In this document: positions 31,863-40,655 of the stretch, one piece after another
How positions within the stretch are numbered: the first letter of the stretch is position 1
Layout of the letters: each line of letters starts with the position of its first letter
Assembly (NCBI GenBank): GCA_029573715.1
Contig: JAKQDR010000226.1
Span: forward strand, 1 to 64,000
Reading direction: 5' to 3'
Length of the DNA: 64,000 nucleotides
DNA from: a bacterium
Lineage (GTDB): Bacteria; Patescibacteriota; Microgenomatia; UBA1406; GWC2-37-13
The notes under the pieces: generated by a model
The model's database searches: none
What the model was told of the DNA's origin: nothing
The model's input: only the letters and a program-made list of their open reading frames with translations
Program-made: the position numbers and the translations under genes

Positions 31863-32996
31863 ATGCGCACACCTTCTATGTCCACCACTCATAAACCCCA
31901 GACTAAAACCAATCGCGCGAAAAGGTCATCACCACTTGTCCAGGAGGACATGCAAAAATACCAGCTTGCGGTTGAGCATGCTTCAGATCATATTGTAATC
32001 ACTGACCCAGATGGAATTATTCTCTATGCCAATCGAGCAGTCGAAAAAATTACCGGCTTTCCTCCCTCTGAAATCATGGGCACGAAGGCCGGAGTGAAGT
32101 GGGGAAAGCGCATGAAGCATGAAGTATATACACATTTATGGAATGAAATAAAACACCACAGACGACATTTTCATGGCGAGTTCCAGAACGTCAGGAAAAA
32201 TGGCGAGATGTATACCGCTGAAGCAAAAATCGCGCCGGTACTCGATGCACAAGGTGAGGTGCTGTATTTTGTGGGCATTGAGCGCGATGTCACTCAACTG
32301 CGTGAAGTCGACCGCATGAAGACAGAGTTTATATCACTTGCATCGCATCAACTGCGCACACCTTTATCTGCCATGAAGTGGTTTCTTGAGATGCTTTTGG
32401 ATGGTGATTTGGGCGATTTATCAACCGAACAAACGAATATGTTGCGCAACATAAATGCATCTAATGAGCGCATGATTGACTTAGTCAATACGCTGCTTGA
32501 TATTTCGCGCATAGAATCAGGTCGGTTGGTGATTGATGCGGTTCCAACGGACATTACAGAGCTTGTTACGGGGCTACGCCATGAGCTTGAGCCACTCATG
32601 CAAGCCAAAAACCAAACGCTCACCATTGCAATTGCAGATAACCTCCCTCAAGTCACCATTGATCCTCGCCTTATTCGTCAGGTATATATGAATTTATTAA
32701 CTAATGCGGTCAAATATTCGGCGTACAGCACGACTATCACCGTGTATGTATTTGTCAAAGAAGGCATGATCATATCAACAGTGCAAGATCAGGGGTATGG
32801 CATCGATGTAAGCGAAAGAGAGCATATATTTGAGAAGTTCTATCGGGCAAAGAGCGCGGTTAAAGCTGAGGCAGAGGGCAGTGGATTGGGGCTGTACTTG
32901 GTGAAATCAATCATTGAAACTTCAGGGGGCACTATGTGGCTTGAGAGCGAGCCAGGGCAGGGGAGCTCCTTTTCGTTTAGTCTTCCTATCCGATAG
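31863..32996 (+). CDS. PAS-domain sensor histidine kinase
   Basis: This protein of about 377 aa has no membrane segment. It contains a PAS domain (about 35-150; ITDPDGIILYANRAVEKITGF and a GEMYTAEAKIAPV/GIERDVT PAC end), a HisKA domain with the phosphoacceptor His in FISLASHQLRTPLSAMKW, and a HATPase domain with NLLTNAVKYS, DQGYGID and GSGLGLYLVK. It is a cytosolic sensor, perhaps of redox or a ligand. Start ATG 31863 follows the previous stop by 7 nt; ATG 31878 is an alternative. Two receiver genes follow. Confidence 0.9.
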   Translation: MRTPSMSTTHKPQTKTNRAKRSSPLVQEDMQKYQLAVEHASDHIVITDPDGIILYANRAVEKITGFPPSEIMGTKAGVKWGKRMKHEVYTHLWNEIKHHRRHFHGEFQNVRKNGEMYTAEAKIAPVLDAQGEVLYFVGIERDVTQLREVDRMKTEFISLASHQLRTPLSAMKWFLEMLLDGDLGDLSTEQTNMLRNINASNERMIDLVNTLLDISRIESGRLVIDAVPTDITELVTGLRHELEPLMQAKNQTLTIAIADNLPQVTIDPRLIRQVYMNLLTNAVKYSAYSTTITVYVFVKEGMIISTVQDQGYGIDVSEREHIFEKFYRAKSAVKAEAEGSGLGLYLVKSIIETSGGTMWLESEPGQGSSFSFSLPIR

Positions 32997-33060
32997 GTCT
33001 TGTCGCTCATGAGGTGTATTTATCAACGCTTAGTACTATAATGGTTTCCAATTAATATAT

Positions 33061-33441
33061 ATGGCACGTCCTAAGACTATTCTTGTTGTTGAAGATGATC
33101 GCATGCTTCGTGAGGCGCTTCAAAAAAAACTTACGTTGAGCGGATTTGAAGTTGTTGCATGTGCACTCGGTGAAGAGGCGCTCACCCACCTGACAAAAAC
33201 CATCCAACTGCCAGATGCCATTTGTTTAGATTATTATCTGCCCGATATGACGGGAGATGATTTTATGCGCATGCTTCGATCGAAAGACGTGTGGGTAGAT
33301 GTGCCGGTTTTGATGTTGAGTAATACCGATGAAGAAAAGAGTGTTACCTCAACCCTTTCGCAGGGCGCCAAGCTCTATATGCTTAAAACTCAATACAGCT
33401 TGGAAGATGTGGTTACTCAGCTTCGGAAATATTGTGTCTAG
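33061..33441 (+). CDS. Single-domain response regulator
   Basis: This 126-aa protein is a receiver domain only: acidic pair in ILVVEDDRM, phospho-acceptor Asp in CLDYYLPD, Ser in MLSNTD and the switch Lys in LYMLKTQ. No output domain is present. A TATAAT box near 33036 gives a short leader. It probably takes phosphate from the kinase just upstream. Confidence 0.9.
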   Translation: MARPKTILVVEDDRMLREALQKKLTLSGFEVVACALGEEALTHLTKTIQLPDAICLDYYLPDMTGDDFMRMLRSKDVWVDVPVLMLSNTDEEKSVTSTLSQGAKLYMLKTQYSLEDVVTQLRKYCV

Positions 33442-33463
33442 TATTGCAAATTTTAATACACCT

Positions 33464-33832
33464 ATGAAAAAAGTACTTATCGCCGAAGACGACAAATTTC
33501 TCGCGAGTGCATATCAAATGAAGTTGTGTAATTCGGAGTATGAAGTGGTGATTGTGGCCGATGGACAGGAGCTATTAAATTATATCTCTGCCCAAAAGCC
33601 CGACCTTATTATGCTCGATCTTATTATGCCGGTGAAAGATGGATTTGAAGTGCTTGAAGAATTGAGGAAAAATCCTAAGTGGCGCAGTGTCCCGGTTTTG
33701 GTGGTCACTAACCGCGATGAGAAAGCAGACATGGCCCGATGCAAAGAGCTGGGTGTGCGCGAGTATATACTGAAGAGCCGCATGTCACTGGATATGTTAT
33801 GTAGTAAAGTCAAAGCGGTGCTTAAATCATAA
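33464..33832 (+). CDS. Second single-domain response regulator
   Basis: This 122-aa receiver (KKVLIAEDDKF, LIMLDLIMPVKDGFEVLEEL, VVTNRDE, YILKSRM) has the full phosphorylation site and no output domain. It starts 22 nt after the first receiver; the ORF track's 33329 start would overlap that gene. The two receivers share no special sequence beyond the family core, so they may compete for the same kinase or form a phosphorelay. Confidence 0.9.
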   Translation: MKKVLIAEDDKFLASAYQMKLCNSEYEVVIVADGQELLNYISAQKPDLIMLDLIMPVKDGFEVLEELRKNPKWRSVPVLVVTNRDEKADMARCKELGVREYILKSRMSLDMLCSKVKAVLKS

Positions 33833-33846
33833 ATTCTTTTCAACGC

Positions 33847-34557
33847 ATGGCCCACACTCTAATTCTTGATATCGAAACGATAGGTGAGCATTGGGACGCA
33901 CTCGATGCATTTACTCAAAACAATCTTTCCGCATGGGTCCGCCAGGAGTCAAAAAATGATGCTGAATTGGAGCATGGCATGCAAATGCTTAAGGATGGCC
34001 TCGGGTTTTCTCCGCTCACCGGTCAAATTGTCGCAATTGGCATTCTTGATTATGAGCGCGACAAGCGCGCAGTATATTATCAAGATCCGGGAAAAAGTGA
34101 AAAACTCGAAGAAGATGGAGTCAGCTATCAAGCCATGACAGAAGCTCAAATGCTTCACACCTTTTGGGATATTGCTCAAAAATACGAGGTGTTTGTGACA
34201 TTCAATGGCTATCAGTTCGATGTGCCATATCTTATGGTGCGCGCAGCGACACATGGCATTCGCCCCACGGTGAATTTGCTCTCAAACAGATATCTGTCCA
34301 TGCAAAGGGGAGGAAAAAGCCACATAGATCTTATCGATCAGCTGTCATTTTATGGCGCGATGCGGCGCAAGGGCAGTATGCATATGTGGACGCGGGCGTT
34401 TGGCATTGCAAGCCCCAAGTCAGAAAACGTCAATGGGCATCAAGTGGCTGACATGTTTCAGGATGGAAAGTACATGGATATTGCACGCTATAACGCGGCA
34501 GACCTCAAAGCAACTGCGGAGCTTTACACCAAATGGTTGCACTTCTTGAAGATGTGA
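33847..34557 (+). CDS. DEDD-type 3'-5' exonuclease (PolB-exonuclease-like)
   Basis: This 236-aa protein has an RNase H-like exonuclease fold: first acidic pair in LILDIETIG, the second in FNGYQFDVPYL, and the last in YNAADLKATAEL, with GFSPLTGQIVAIG between. It matches the predicted 3'-5' exonucleases related to the proofreading domain of family B polymerases. A role in DNA or RNA end trimming is inferred. It starts 14 nt after the second receiver. Confidence 0.85.
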   Translation: MAHTLILDIETIGEHWDALDAFTQNNLSAWVRQESKNDAELEHGMQMLKDGLGFSPLTGQIVAIGILDYERDKRAVYYQDPGKSEKLEEDGVSYQAMTEAQMLHTFWDIAQKYEVFVTFNGYQFDVPYLMVRAATHGIRPTVNLLSNRYLSMQRGGKSHIDLIDQLSFYGAMRRKGSMHMWTRAFGIASPKSENVNGHQVADMFQDGKYMDIARYNAADLKATAELYTKWLHFLKM

Positions 34558-34563
34558 GGGATA

Positions 34564-35493
34564 ATGAGTAGTTTATATTATTCAAACTTAACCATGGCAT
34601 TCGAACTTCCTGGTTTTGGCAGTGGTAAAGGTCGGGCTCAAAGCCCCGTAGACAAACCAACGCTGAGGCCTGATTATCGATCCGCAGAAAGAAAAGGTAT
34701 AGCTGCGGGACCAACTCCTTCTCATCCTCCTGAAAGTACTCAAGATCGCTATACCGCATTATCAGCGGGTCAAAAACCACAGCGCCGTCCAGATGTAACA
34801 GGAGATCTTGCTGTAGAGGTGATAAAAACTCCACGTCTAGAAACACAGGCTCTTCCTACTCAGGAGGAGATTAAAGCAAAGGCAACCCCACTACCCGAGC
34901 GGATACCAGCAGGTCTATCTGCACCAGTGCGCGCATTGGCAGAAGCTGTATTAGCAACCAATAGAAATTGGCAGAGATGGTCTGATATTCCCCGATCGAT
35001 CCAACATGTTATTAGTGCCTACGATATTGCCCATGAACAAGTATATACCACTTCCGGAATGCCTATATCAGAAATTCAGAAGTTGCGAGAGCGCTCTGTA
35101 CTTGAGTTCCAACGCATTACGCAAGAGATTGATACATTAAGGACAAGTGGTACTGACATCACGGATAGCTTGGTTGCACTTTTGACCCAATTGCAAGAGC
35201 GCGAAGCACAGGTAGCAGCGGATGTCGCTGCGCTTGTGTTCCTCAATACTTTATTGCAGGATGGAACTATCCAATATTTCCTCACGCAGATGACTGGCAT
35301 GTCAGCATCGTTACAAGTTGATTATCTTTTGAAGCAAGACACCCAATATGCTCAGAGCAGACTGCAACAGACTGTCCGGGCATTGAGGAAATACCAAAAT
35401 CTTGCGTCTAGCCAAACACTTAATAAACTCCTGGATATTCTTCCGAACAGAAGTACTTATACAGAGTTGTTGCAGAGATTGAGCTTGTTATGA
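34564..35493 (+). CDS. Unknown soluble protein with a Pro-rich N-terminus
   Basis: This 309-aa protein is not recognised. The first 100 residues are proline- and glycine-rich and probably disordered; the remainder (about 115-309) is strongly helical with coiled-coil character (SEIQKLRERSVLEFQRITQEI). No membrane segment. The start is uncertain: ATG 34564 follows the exonuclease stop by 6 nt, but ATG 34594 (MAFELPGFG) is also reasonable. Style and composition resemble the two unknown genes downstream and the large proteins after 52 kb. Confidence 0.65.
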   Translation: MSSLYYSNLTMAFELPGFGSGKGRAQSPVDKPTLRPDYRSAERKGIAAGPTPSHPPESTQDRYTALSAGQKPQRRPDVTGDLAVEVIKTPRLETQALPTQEEIKAKATPLPERIPAGLSAPVRALAEAVLATNRNWQRWSDIPRSIQHVISAYDIAHEQVYTTSGMPISEIQKLRERSVLEFQRITQEIDTLRTSGTDITDSLVALLTQLQEREAQVAADVAALVFLNTLLQDGTIQYFLTQMTGMSASLQVDYLLKQDTQYAQSRLQQTVRALRKYQNLASSQTLNKLLDILPNRSTYTELLQRLSLL

Positions 35494-35542
35494 CAGCTGA
35501 TTCTATTTTGTGACGATATTTATTATCTTTCGTAGTGCCGTT

Positions 35543-35629
35543 GGTGGTATGATATGCCATATGAAACATCTCATCACCCTCCTTCTTAACGGACTTGCAG
35601 TTTATGTGTCGGCGCAGCTTCCCAGTTGA
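35543..35629 (+). pseudogene. Decayed partial copy of the downstream holin-like gene
   Basis: Positions 35543-35615 repeat 37790-37862 with one mismatch over 73 bp, covering the -10 box (TATGAT), the ATG and the first 18 codons of the holin-like gene. The next 13 bases (AGCTTCCCAGTTG) match 37910-37922 with one change, so 47 bp have been deleted. The deletion shifts the frame and creates a stop after 22 codons. The 285-bp gap 35494-35778 otherwise holds no gene. Confidence 0.85.
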
Positions 35630-35778
35630 GACGGTTTTTTTTAAATTCGCTTGTATTGCAATCGATGAGATGTTTTGCTGACTCTTTTTTTGGTTTAGTA
35701 CGCTTCTGCATGAAATTTAGATACCTATCTGAAAATGTTATTCGATTATAATTATAGACATAGTCTATTAAAGACGGC

Positions 35779-36705
35779 ATGTTAGAGCAAGAAGCTAATC
35801 CTCAACCTACCATAGCAGAGAGAATATTAGAAGGCACACGTAGATTTGAACTGCCTCAATGGCTCGTAGACAGATTCTTTAGGAGCCACATGGATGCATA
35901 TCGCAATGCATTTCCCGACATAGATTTTTCTAGTATTGCTCGTCCGCGACTTAAATCGGTTGCGCTTACTTACCACTACAGTCCTGAAGCCGTGTCAGTT
36001 TGGAATGAGGTTCGACAAACCAGCCCCATAGACTTATGGAACGAAACCTTGACAGAAATAATTACATTATATACTCAGCGAGTGGATGATATGCGCGCAG
36101 GAAAAATTACACCTGCTCAGATGACCGCTCAACTTATGAAAGCTGCTTGGCTTTATGGAAGTGTAAAAAGCCCGGATATTAAACGCATTCCTGAGAATGC
36201 GGATGACATTGATCAGTGGTTATTTCTGATCTTGCTTGGCAATGGAAATGATATGAGCAATGAGGATGTGGATCGAGTAATGTCACTTATTGCGAGAGCA
36301 TATTTCACAGGTGACTACGATTTGCTCAAAACGACATATGAGGAAACGAGAAGTGGAAAGGGTCTGAGAAGTCCAAGCACTCATATTGAAAGCCTTATGA
36401 CACAACGTCTGGAGGTTTCAAAAAGTCTCAATAAAATAAGAAACAGCGGCATGTGTATCCATACACCAGATGGAAACATTATTCACATCAGTGTGCAAAA
36501 AACGCTTGAGAAAATTATTGCAAGGTCAGCGTCTCCGATTTTTGAACTAATATTTAGATATTTTTATCAAGAAGGAAAAATGGGCATGTCTGATGGTCAG
36601 TGGGATGTTTTGCAGGCTGCAATGAAGATGCAACGTGTTTCTAGACATGAATTCGCACATTTTATTGCTAACGAAATGCGAGCTCAGAATGCAAGTACTA
36701 CATAA
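35779..36705 (+). CDS. Unknown helical protein between the holin copies (1)
   Basis: This 308-aa protein is not recognised. It is largely alpha-helical, without membrane segments or Cys-rich motifs; an N-terminal FELPQWLVDRFF segment and a C-terminal stretch resembling a TerB-like helical fold (YFYQEGKMGMSDGQWDVLQAAM) can be seen, but the latter is only a hint. A TATTAA box ends 7 nt before the ATG, suggesting a leaderless message. It lies between a decayed and an intact copy of the holin-like gene. Confidence 0.7.
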   Translation: MLEQEANPQPTIAERILEGTRRFELPQWLVDRFFRSHMDAYRNAFPDIDFSSIARPRLKSVALTYHYSPEAVSVWNEVRQTSPIDLWNETLTEIITLYTQRVDDMRAGKITPAQMTAQLMKAAWLYGSVKSPDIKRIPENADDIDQWLFLILLGNGNDMSNEDVDRVMSLIARAYFTGDYDLLKTTYEETRSGKGLRSPSTHIESLMTQRLEVSKSLNKIRNSGMCIHTPDGNIIHISVQKTLEKIIARSASPIFELIFRYFYQEGKMGMSDGQWDVLQAAMKMQRVSRHEFAHFIANEMRAQNASTT

Positions 36706-36900
36706 TTTCTACCCTTATCATTATAAGTGAGGCGCGATGTAATCTGTTTGATATCTAAGTCGTCAATAGTCGATCACAGTTACATGGAATAGCGTTATCT
36801 TCCATCATTGACTTGTGATATGTTAACTAGGCTTGTTGGTACGCATAGATTCAAAAGTACGACAGAAAATACGATCCTTGATTTTTACCTCCCCTTGAGG

Positions 36901-36906
36901 TATAAC
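36901..36906 (+). promoter_or_regulatory. -10 box for the 288-aa unknown gene
   Basis: TATAAC ends 7 nt before ATG 36914, a leaderless arrangement. The preceding 36706-36900 gap shows no gene. Confidence 0.5.
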
Positions 36907-36913
36907 ATCGTCC

Positions 36914-37780
36914 ATGGCTGAACAATTACTCCCAGACATCGATGTTCCGGAGCGGCCTTCTATTGGTGAAATTCGGCCCCCGTTTGAAACTGATGCCGAC
37001 GTTGAAAGAATGCTTATGTATGCACGTACTCGGTACCTCTCCAAACTTACCACAAGTGGAATACTTGATACCACACCAGGGGCTCTCGTAAATCCATCCG
37101 AGGTGCTTGTAAACACAGTAGTCACGTTTCGCAAGCAGGCGGTGCAGTATCGGTCGATCATGTGGTTATGTGGATCCGGCACACGAAAGAGCAAATTCGA
37201 TCCTGCCTTCTATGGCTTGCCGCAGTATGAGGAGAACTTCATATACAGATTAGGACAGTACAAAGATGCGGTATTGGGCATTGAAGGGAGCAAAGAAGAA
37301 ACTGCTCAATGTCTCGTGCCTAAACTTGATAAGATTCGCGCAACACGTAATCAAGAAGTAGCAATACAAGCTGTGCCCATTGTCCTGGCGCATGAGAGGC
37401 TCTCTCATGCGATTGACCGCATAGATGCGTTATCTCAAAAACCAACGATCACTGATAGAGGTATACATGATTTGCGCATACTCATTCGAGTGATGCGAGA
37501 TGTATACACAATATCAGATGCCAGTAGACAAACGGGTGCGCACAATACATTCGTCAAGTGGCTTGATACGATTCAAAAGGCCTGCAATACATGGAGGTAT
37601 ATGGTGGCATTAGGCCAGGTGGCTCCGGTATTTGCACCACAGACTGCAGCACAGCAAGATTCGTTACCTGTACCCGACAACGGTTTGCCTGATAAGGCAC
37701 TCTACACTCTCCCTCCAGATATTGCTCGGGCGAGCCAAGAAGTTGTCAGTATTTTGCGTCAGGCTTTGACACCCTCGTAA
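36914..37780 (+). CDS. Unknown helical protein between the holin copies (2)
   Basis: This 288-aa soluble protein is not recognised. It begins with an acidic, proline-containing segment (LLPDIDVPERPSIGEIRPP), followed by helices, and ends in another proline-rich linker and a short helix (ASQEVVSILRQAL). Its stop lies 10 nt before the repeated promoter region of the holin-like gene, just as the 34564 gene lies before the decayed copy. It could therefore be a highly diverged duplicate of that gene, though I cannot see clear similarity. Confidence 0.7.
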   Translation: MAEQLLPDIDVPERPSIGEIRPPFETDADVERMLMYARTRYLSKLTTSGILDTTPGALVNPSEVLVNTVVTFRKQAVQYRSIMWLCGSGTRKSKFDPAFYGLPQYEENFIYRLGQYKDAVLGIEGSKEETAQCLVPKLDKIRATRNQEVAIQAVPIVLAHERLSHAIDRIDALSQKPTITDRGIHDLRILIRVMRDVYTISDASRQTGAHNTFVKWLDTIQKACNTWRYMVALGQVAPVFAPQTAAQQDSLPVPDNGLPDKALYTLPPDIARASQEVVSILRQALTPS

Positions 37781-37794
37781 ATCATGAGAGGTGG

Positions 37795-37800
37795 TATGAT
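37795..37800 (+). promoter_or_regulatory. -10 box of the intact holin-like gene
   Basis: TATGAT ends 7 nt before ATG 37808. The same box, spacing and start are preserved in the decayed copy at 35548-35561, so the promoter was part of the duplicated unit. Confidence 0.6.
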
Positions 37801-37807
37801 ATGCCAT

Positions 37808-38179
37808 ATGAAACATCTCATCACCCTCCTTCTTAACGGACTTGCAGTTTATGTATCGGCGCTTGTGCTCAATATGCTGTTTCCCGCAGTGCTTCCGGTG
37901 TATGTGCAAAGCTACCCAGTTGCTATCGGGGTGAGCATCGCCATTGCACTGGTGAATATGCTCATTAAGCCGGTGCTTAAGCTTGTCACGCTGCCCATTA
38001 ACATCATTACCCTTGGGTTTTTCAGCCTCATTGTCAATGGCATTTGCATGCTGATTGTTCCGTATATTGTGAATATCTTTGTACCGGGTGGATTTGTGAT
38101 AAGCGGACTTTTGTGGGCTATTGTGTATGGTGCATTGGTATCGTTTACACAGTCTACATTGGCTGTTTTGGTAAAATAG
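37808..38179 (+). CDS. 4-TM holin-like membrane protein
   Basis: This 123-aa protein has four hydrophobic helices and the superfamily IV holin signature KPVLKLVTLPINIITLGFFSL. It is a homolog, from pattern, of the region A protein at 10717. The ORF track start (37784) lies upstream of the -10 box, so ATG 37808 (MKHLITLLLNGL) is used. Function unknown. Confidence 0.8.
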   Translation: MKHLITLLLNGLAVYVSALVLNMLFPAVLPVYVQSYPVAIGVSIAIALVNMLIKPVLKLVTLPINIITLGFFSLIVNGICMLIVPYIVNIFVPGGFVISGLLWAIVYGALVSFTQSTLAVLVK

Positions 38180-38210
38180 CCAAGATACGTGTTTCAAATA
38201 TTTTCTTTGT

Positions 38211-39332
38211 ATGGAACTATCATTACTATTGTTTGTTGTTGGTTTTGTTGCTGGCTTTGTTATCGCATATATTTTGACGCGCAAAAATCAGACAGATAAT
38301 TTTTCCAAACAGTTAGAAGAACGCCTGACGCAATTTTTGCCCCAAATAACCCAGACGGCGGGCGAGCAAACTGCATTACTTGCGAAAGAAAAGCTTGAAT
38401 CAGCATCTGCACATCTCAAGCAAGACTTTGCCAATAAACAAGATGCAATAGGGGAAACAATCAAACGGCTTCATGACGAACTGCAGAAAGCTAATGAGAA
38501 ACTTGAGAAAGCAGAGCGTGAACGCATTGGTTCATTTGAAGGGTTGCGCCAGCAAATAGCAACACAAACAAAGCAAACAGATAACCTTATTCAAGCAACC
38601 AGCAAATTGCAATCGGTTCTTTCCAACAACCAACAACGAGGAGTGTTTGGAGAGCAGGTGGCAAAGGATTTGCTTGCAATGGCTGGGTTTGTGCAAGGAG
38701 TCGACTTTTTGGTGCAAGAGGAGCAACAACAAGGGTCACGTCCTGATTTTACCGTACTTCTTCCCAATGGTATGAAAATTAATGTGGATGCAAAATTCCC
38801 TTATCAAAATTTGCTGAAATATGTAGAGGCACAAGATGAGAGTCAAAAAGCCGTGCACAGAAAACTTTTCGAACAAGACATCAAAGCAAAAATCAAACAA
38901 GTTACCACTCGAGACTACATTAATCATGAAGAAAATACCGTCGATTTTGTCATCCTCTTTATTCCCAATGAGAAAATATTTTCATACATCTATGATGAGA
39001 TGCAAAGCATTTGGAATGAAGGTCTTCGGCAAAAGGTGATATTTGCGGGGCCCTTTAGTTTTACTGCGATTTTGCGCATGGTACGGCAGGCATATGAATA
39101 TTTCAGTGTGCAGAAAAATTTGCGCACCATCATAACCTATATCCAAACATTTAAAGATGAATTCGCCAAGTATTCTGATGAATTTGATAAGTTGGGAGAT
39201 CGCATAGACAGCACCCACAAACAGTTTCAACAGGTCGCACAAACTCGTACCACAAAACTCAATCGTATTGTTGATAAGATCCAACTTCAAGATCAACCAA
39301 TTGATCCCAGCCCCACCCGACTGCTTGAGTGA
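38211..39332 (+). CDS. rmuC: DNA recombination protein RmuC
   Basis: This 373-aa protein has an N-terminal membrane helix (SLLLFVVGFVAGFVIAYIL), a long coiled-coil (about 30-130) and the RmuC nuclease-like core: RGVFGEQVAKDLL, SRPDFTVLLPNG and INVDAKFPYQNL, where D and D-x-K form the PD-(D/E)XK site. RmuC limits inversions at short inverted repeats and has been linked to defence against incoming DNA. A TATTTT box ends 6 nt before the ATG. The length is shorter than the E. coli protein. Confidence 0.92.
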   Translation: MELSLLLFVVGFVAGFVIAYILTRKNQTDNFSKQLEERLTQFLPQITQTAGEQTALLAKEKLESASAHLKQDFANKQDAIGETIKRLHDELQKANEKLEKAERERIGSFEGLRQQIATQTKQTDNLIQATSKLQSVLSNNQQRGVFGEQVAKDLLAMAGFVQGVDFLVQEEQQQGSRPDFTVLLPNGMKINVDAKFPYQNLLKYVEAQDESQKAVHRKLFEQDIKAKIKQVTTRDYINHEENTVDFVILFIPNEKIFSYIYDEMQSIWNEGLRQKVIFAGPFSFTAILRMVRQAYEYFSVQKNLRTIITYIQTFKDEFAKYSDEFDKLGDRIDSTHKQFQQVAQTRTTKLNRIVDKIQLQDQPIDPSPTRLLE

Positions 39333-39409
39333 TGCATTTCCCGATTCTTTCAAGACTTTTGCGATCATCACTATGTAGATACATTGCGCTCAATTCTTGC
39401 GCATACACC

Positions 39410-39582
39410 GCTCAGCACACCCGTTTAAAAGAAATGTTCGTCTGTGGTTGGGCTTATAGATTCATCTATGACATCTCTAAAACTCACTTAGGTGAGCGTC
39501 CTCTGATACATACTCAGTACATAAAGAGAGCACATTGTTTGGTCAGACACTCAACGCTTTTTGAAACGGGTGTTTGGTGAGC
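39410..39582 (+). ncRNA. Candidate structured RNA in the rmuC downstream gap
   Basis: In the 359-bp gap 39333-39691, distant segments can pair: ACACCCGTTT (39417-39426) with AAACGGGTGT (39564-39573), extended by GCTCA (39410-39414) with TGAGC (39578-39582). The enclosed 137 nt include a perfect small hairpin, CTCAC-TTAG-GTGAG (39483-39496). I see no promoter or T-run terminator and no match to tmRNA, RNase P, SRP or 6S features that I know. The strand is assumed. An 83-aa ORF here looks random. Confidence 0.3.
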
Positions 39583-39691
39583 TATACAAGAAACCATGAG
39601 GTTATTACAGTATGTCGTAAATGTGTCGGAAGCATAAGTATTTCTTGGTGTCTGCATATTTTTCTGCTACACTAAACCACGTTTCTCGTAT

Positions 39692-40522
39692 ATGAGAAGT
39701 ATTAATTTATTTCGGATATTTCATCAAGAGCACACTCCGGTTGAAACCAAGTCATCCGCCCGTAAGATGATGGCGCATACCATGGAGGCGTTTGAGGCCC
39801 GCGTCGGTGAGACACTGGGCACTCTTGGACACCTGAGTATCTTCTTTCTCGCGTTTTTGTTTGTGATGGGTGCCTTTTTTTGGAAAGAAGGGAAGCTCGG
39901 AGGTCCCCGCACGCAGACAGAACAATCACTGCTTCCTTCAATTGCACCTACCCAGGTGCTTGAAGAAGTTCCTGTCGCAGAAGTCGGTATTCGCATGCTT
40001 ATGGATCAGGCAAATGGAGAAATGAGTTCTGATTCGGCTTCGTTTGCAACGCCATCAGCTTCAAATAGTGCTCTCACAGAATCTGATATTGACACGGTCG
40101 ATTATCCTATCTTGGACTTAAATGGTCCTTGGCAATGCAACGCACAAAATTCCGCAGGTTCGGCACAGTTGTATATCGCTGATAAAAATATGAAGTTCTC
40201 ATACACCTCAGGCACAGAAAGCGCACACGCTCTATTGCGTGGTGATTGTTTGTACAATTGGCAGGGGAGTGAAGGGGGAAAACAGTGCGGCCTAAGCTCG
40301 TATCTTTCGCTCTTTGATGAAATGATGGGATCTGATGGTTTTGATGTAGGCGATTTGCTCGCAGATCAGATGGCCCAAGATGACGCAACACAAATTGAGC
40401 TCTACCAATTGCTTCGCGCATCATGCGTTGCCCAAACACCCAGAAGCGACGTCTTCACTGTGCCTCAAAATATAACATGGGAAGAGTCCAACTTAGAAGA
40501 TGATATGTGGAGTATCTTTTAA
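39692..40522 (+). CDS. Membrane-anchored extracellular protein of unknown function
   Basis: This 276-aa protein has about 50 cytosolic residues, one membrane helix (LSIFFLAFLFVMGAFFW) and an extracellular part: a Ser/Thr-rich linker (about 85-145) and a small domain with NGPWQCNAQ, QLYIADKNMKF and four Cys that may form disulfides. The domain pattern (short strands around two Cys pairs) recurs in CPR surface proteins but has no known role. An extended -10 (TGCTACACT) lies about 22 nt before the ATG. Confidence 0.72.
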   Translation: MRSINLFRIFHQEHTPVETKSSARKMMAHTMEAFEARVGETLGTLGHLSIFFLAFLFVMGAFFWKEGKLGGPRTQTEQSLLPSIAPTQVLEEVPVAEVGIRMLMDQANGEMSSDSASFATPSASNSALTESDIDTVDYPILDLNGPWQCNAQNSAGSAQLYIADKNMKFSYTSGTESAHALLRGDCLYNWQGSEGGKQCGLSSYLSLFDEMMGSDGFDVGDLLADQMAQDDATQIELYQLLRASCVAQTPRSDVFTVPQNITWEESNLEDDMWSIF

Positions 40523-40536
40523 GATCAATAAAAAAA

Positions 40537-40655
40537 CCTGGCTACGACCTACTTTCCCCCATCGCCGCTTTGGCGGGAGTATCATCGGTGCTGACGCGTT
40601 TCAAGACCTTGTTCGAGATGGGAAAGGTTGGTGCCACGTCGCTCCAATAACCAGG
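40537..40655 (-). rRNA. 5S ribosomal RNA
   Basis: The minus strand begins CCTGG and ends CCAGG (helix I). It contains the conserved blocks ACCTTTCCCATCTCGAACA, the GATGATACTCCCGC loop E region and GGGGGAAAGTAGGTCG, and is about 119 nt long. A run of seven T residues follows at once. No 16S or 23S sequence is nearby in the window. An 8-bp inverted repeat (GTCGCTCC at 40638-40645 and GGAGCGAC at 40654-40661) overlaps the 5' end and could compete with helix I in the precursor. Confidence 0.93.

Noticed and set aside
39329-39580. 83-aa plus-strand ORF after rmuC.
   Set aside because: Overlaps the rmuC stop, has no start signal, a random-looking composition and lies across the possible RNA stem.
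39333-39691. tmRNA, RNase P RNA or SRP RNA in the gap.
   Set aside because: The conserved sequence blocks I know for these RNAs are absent.
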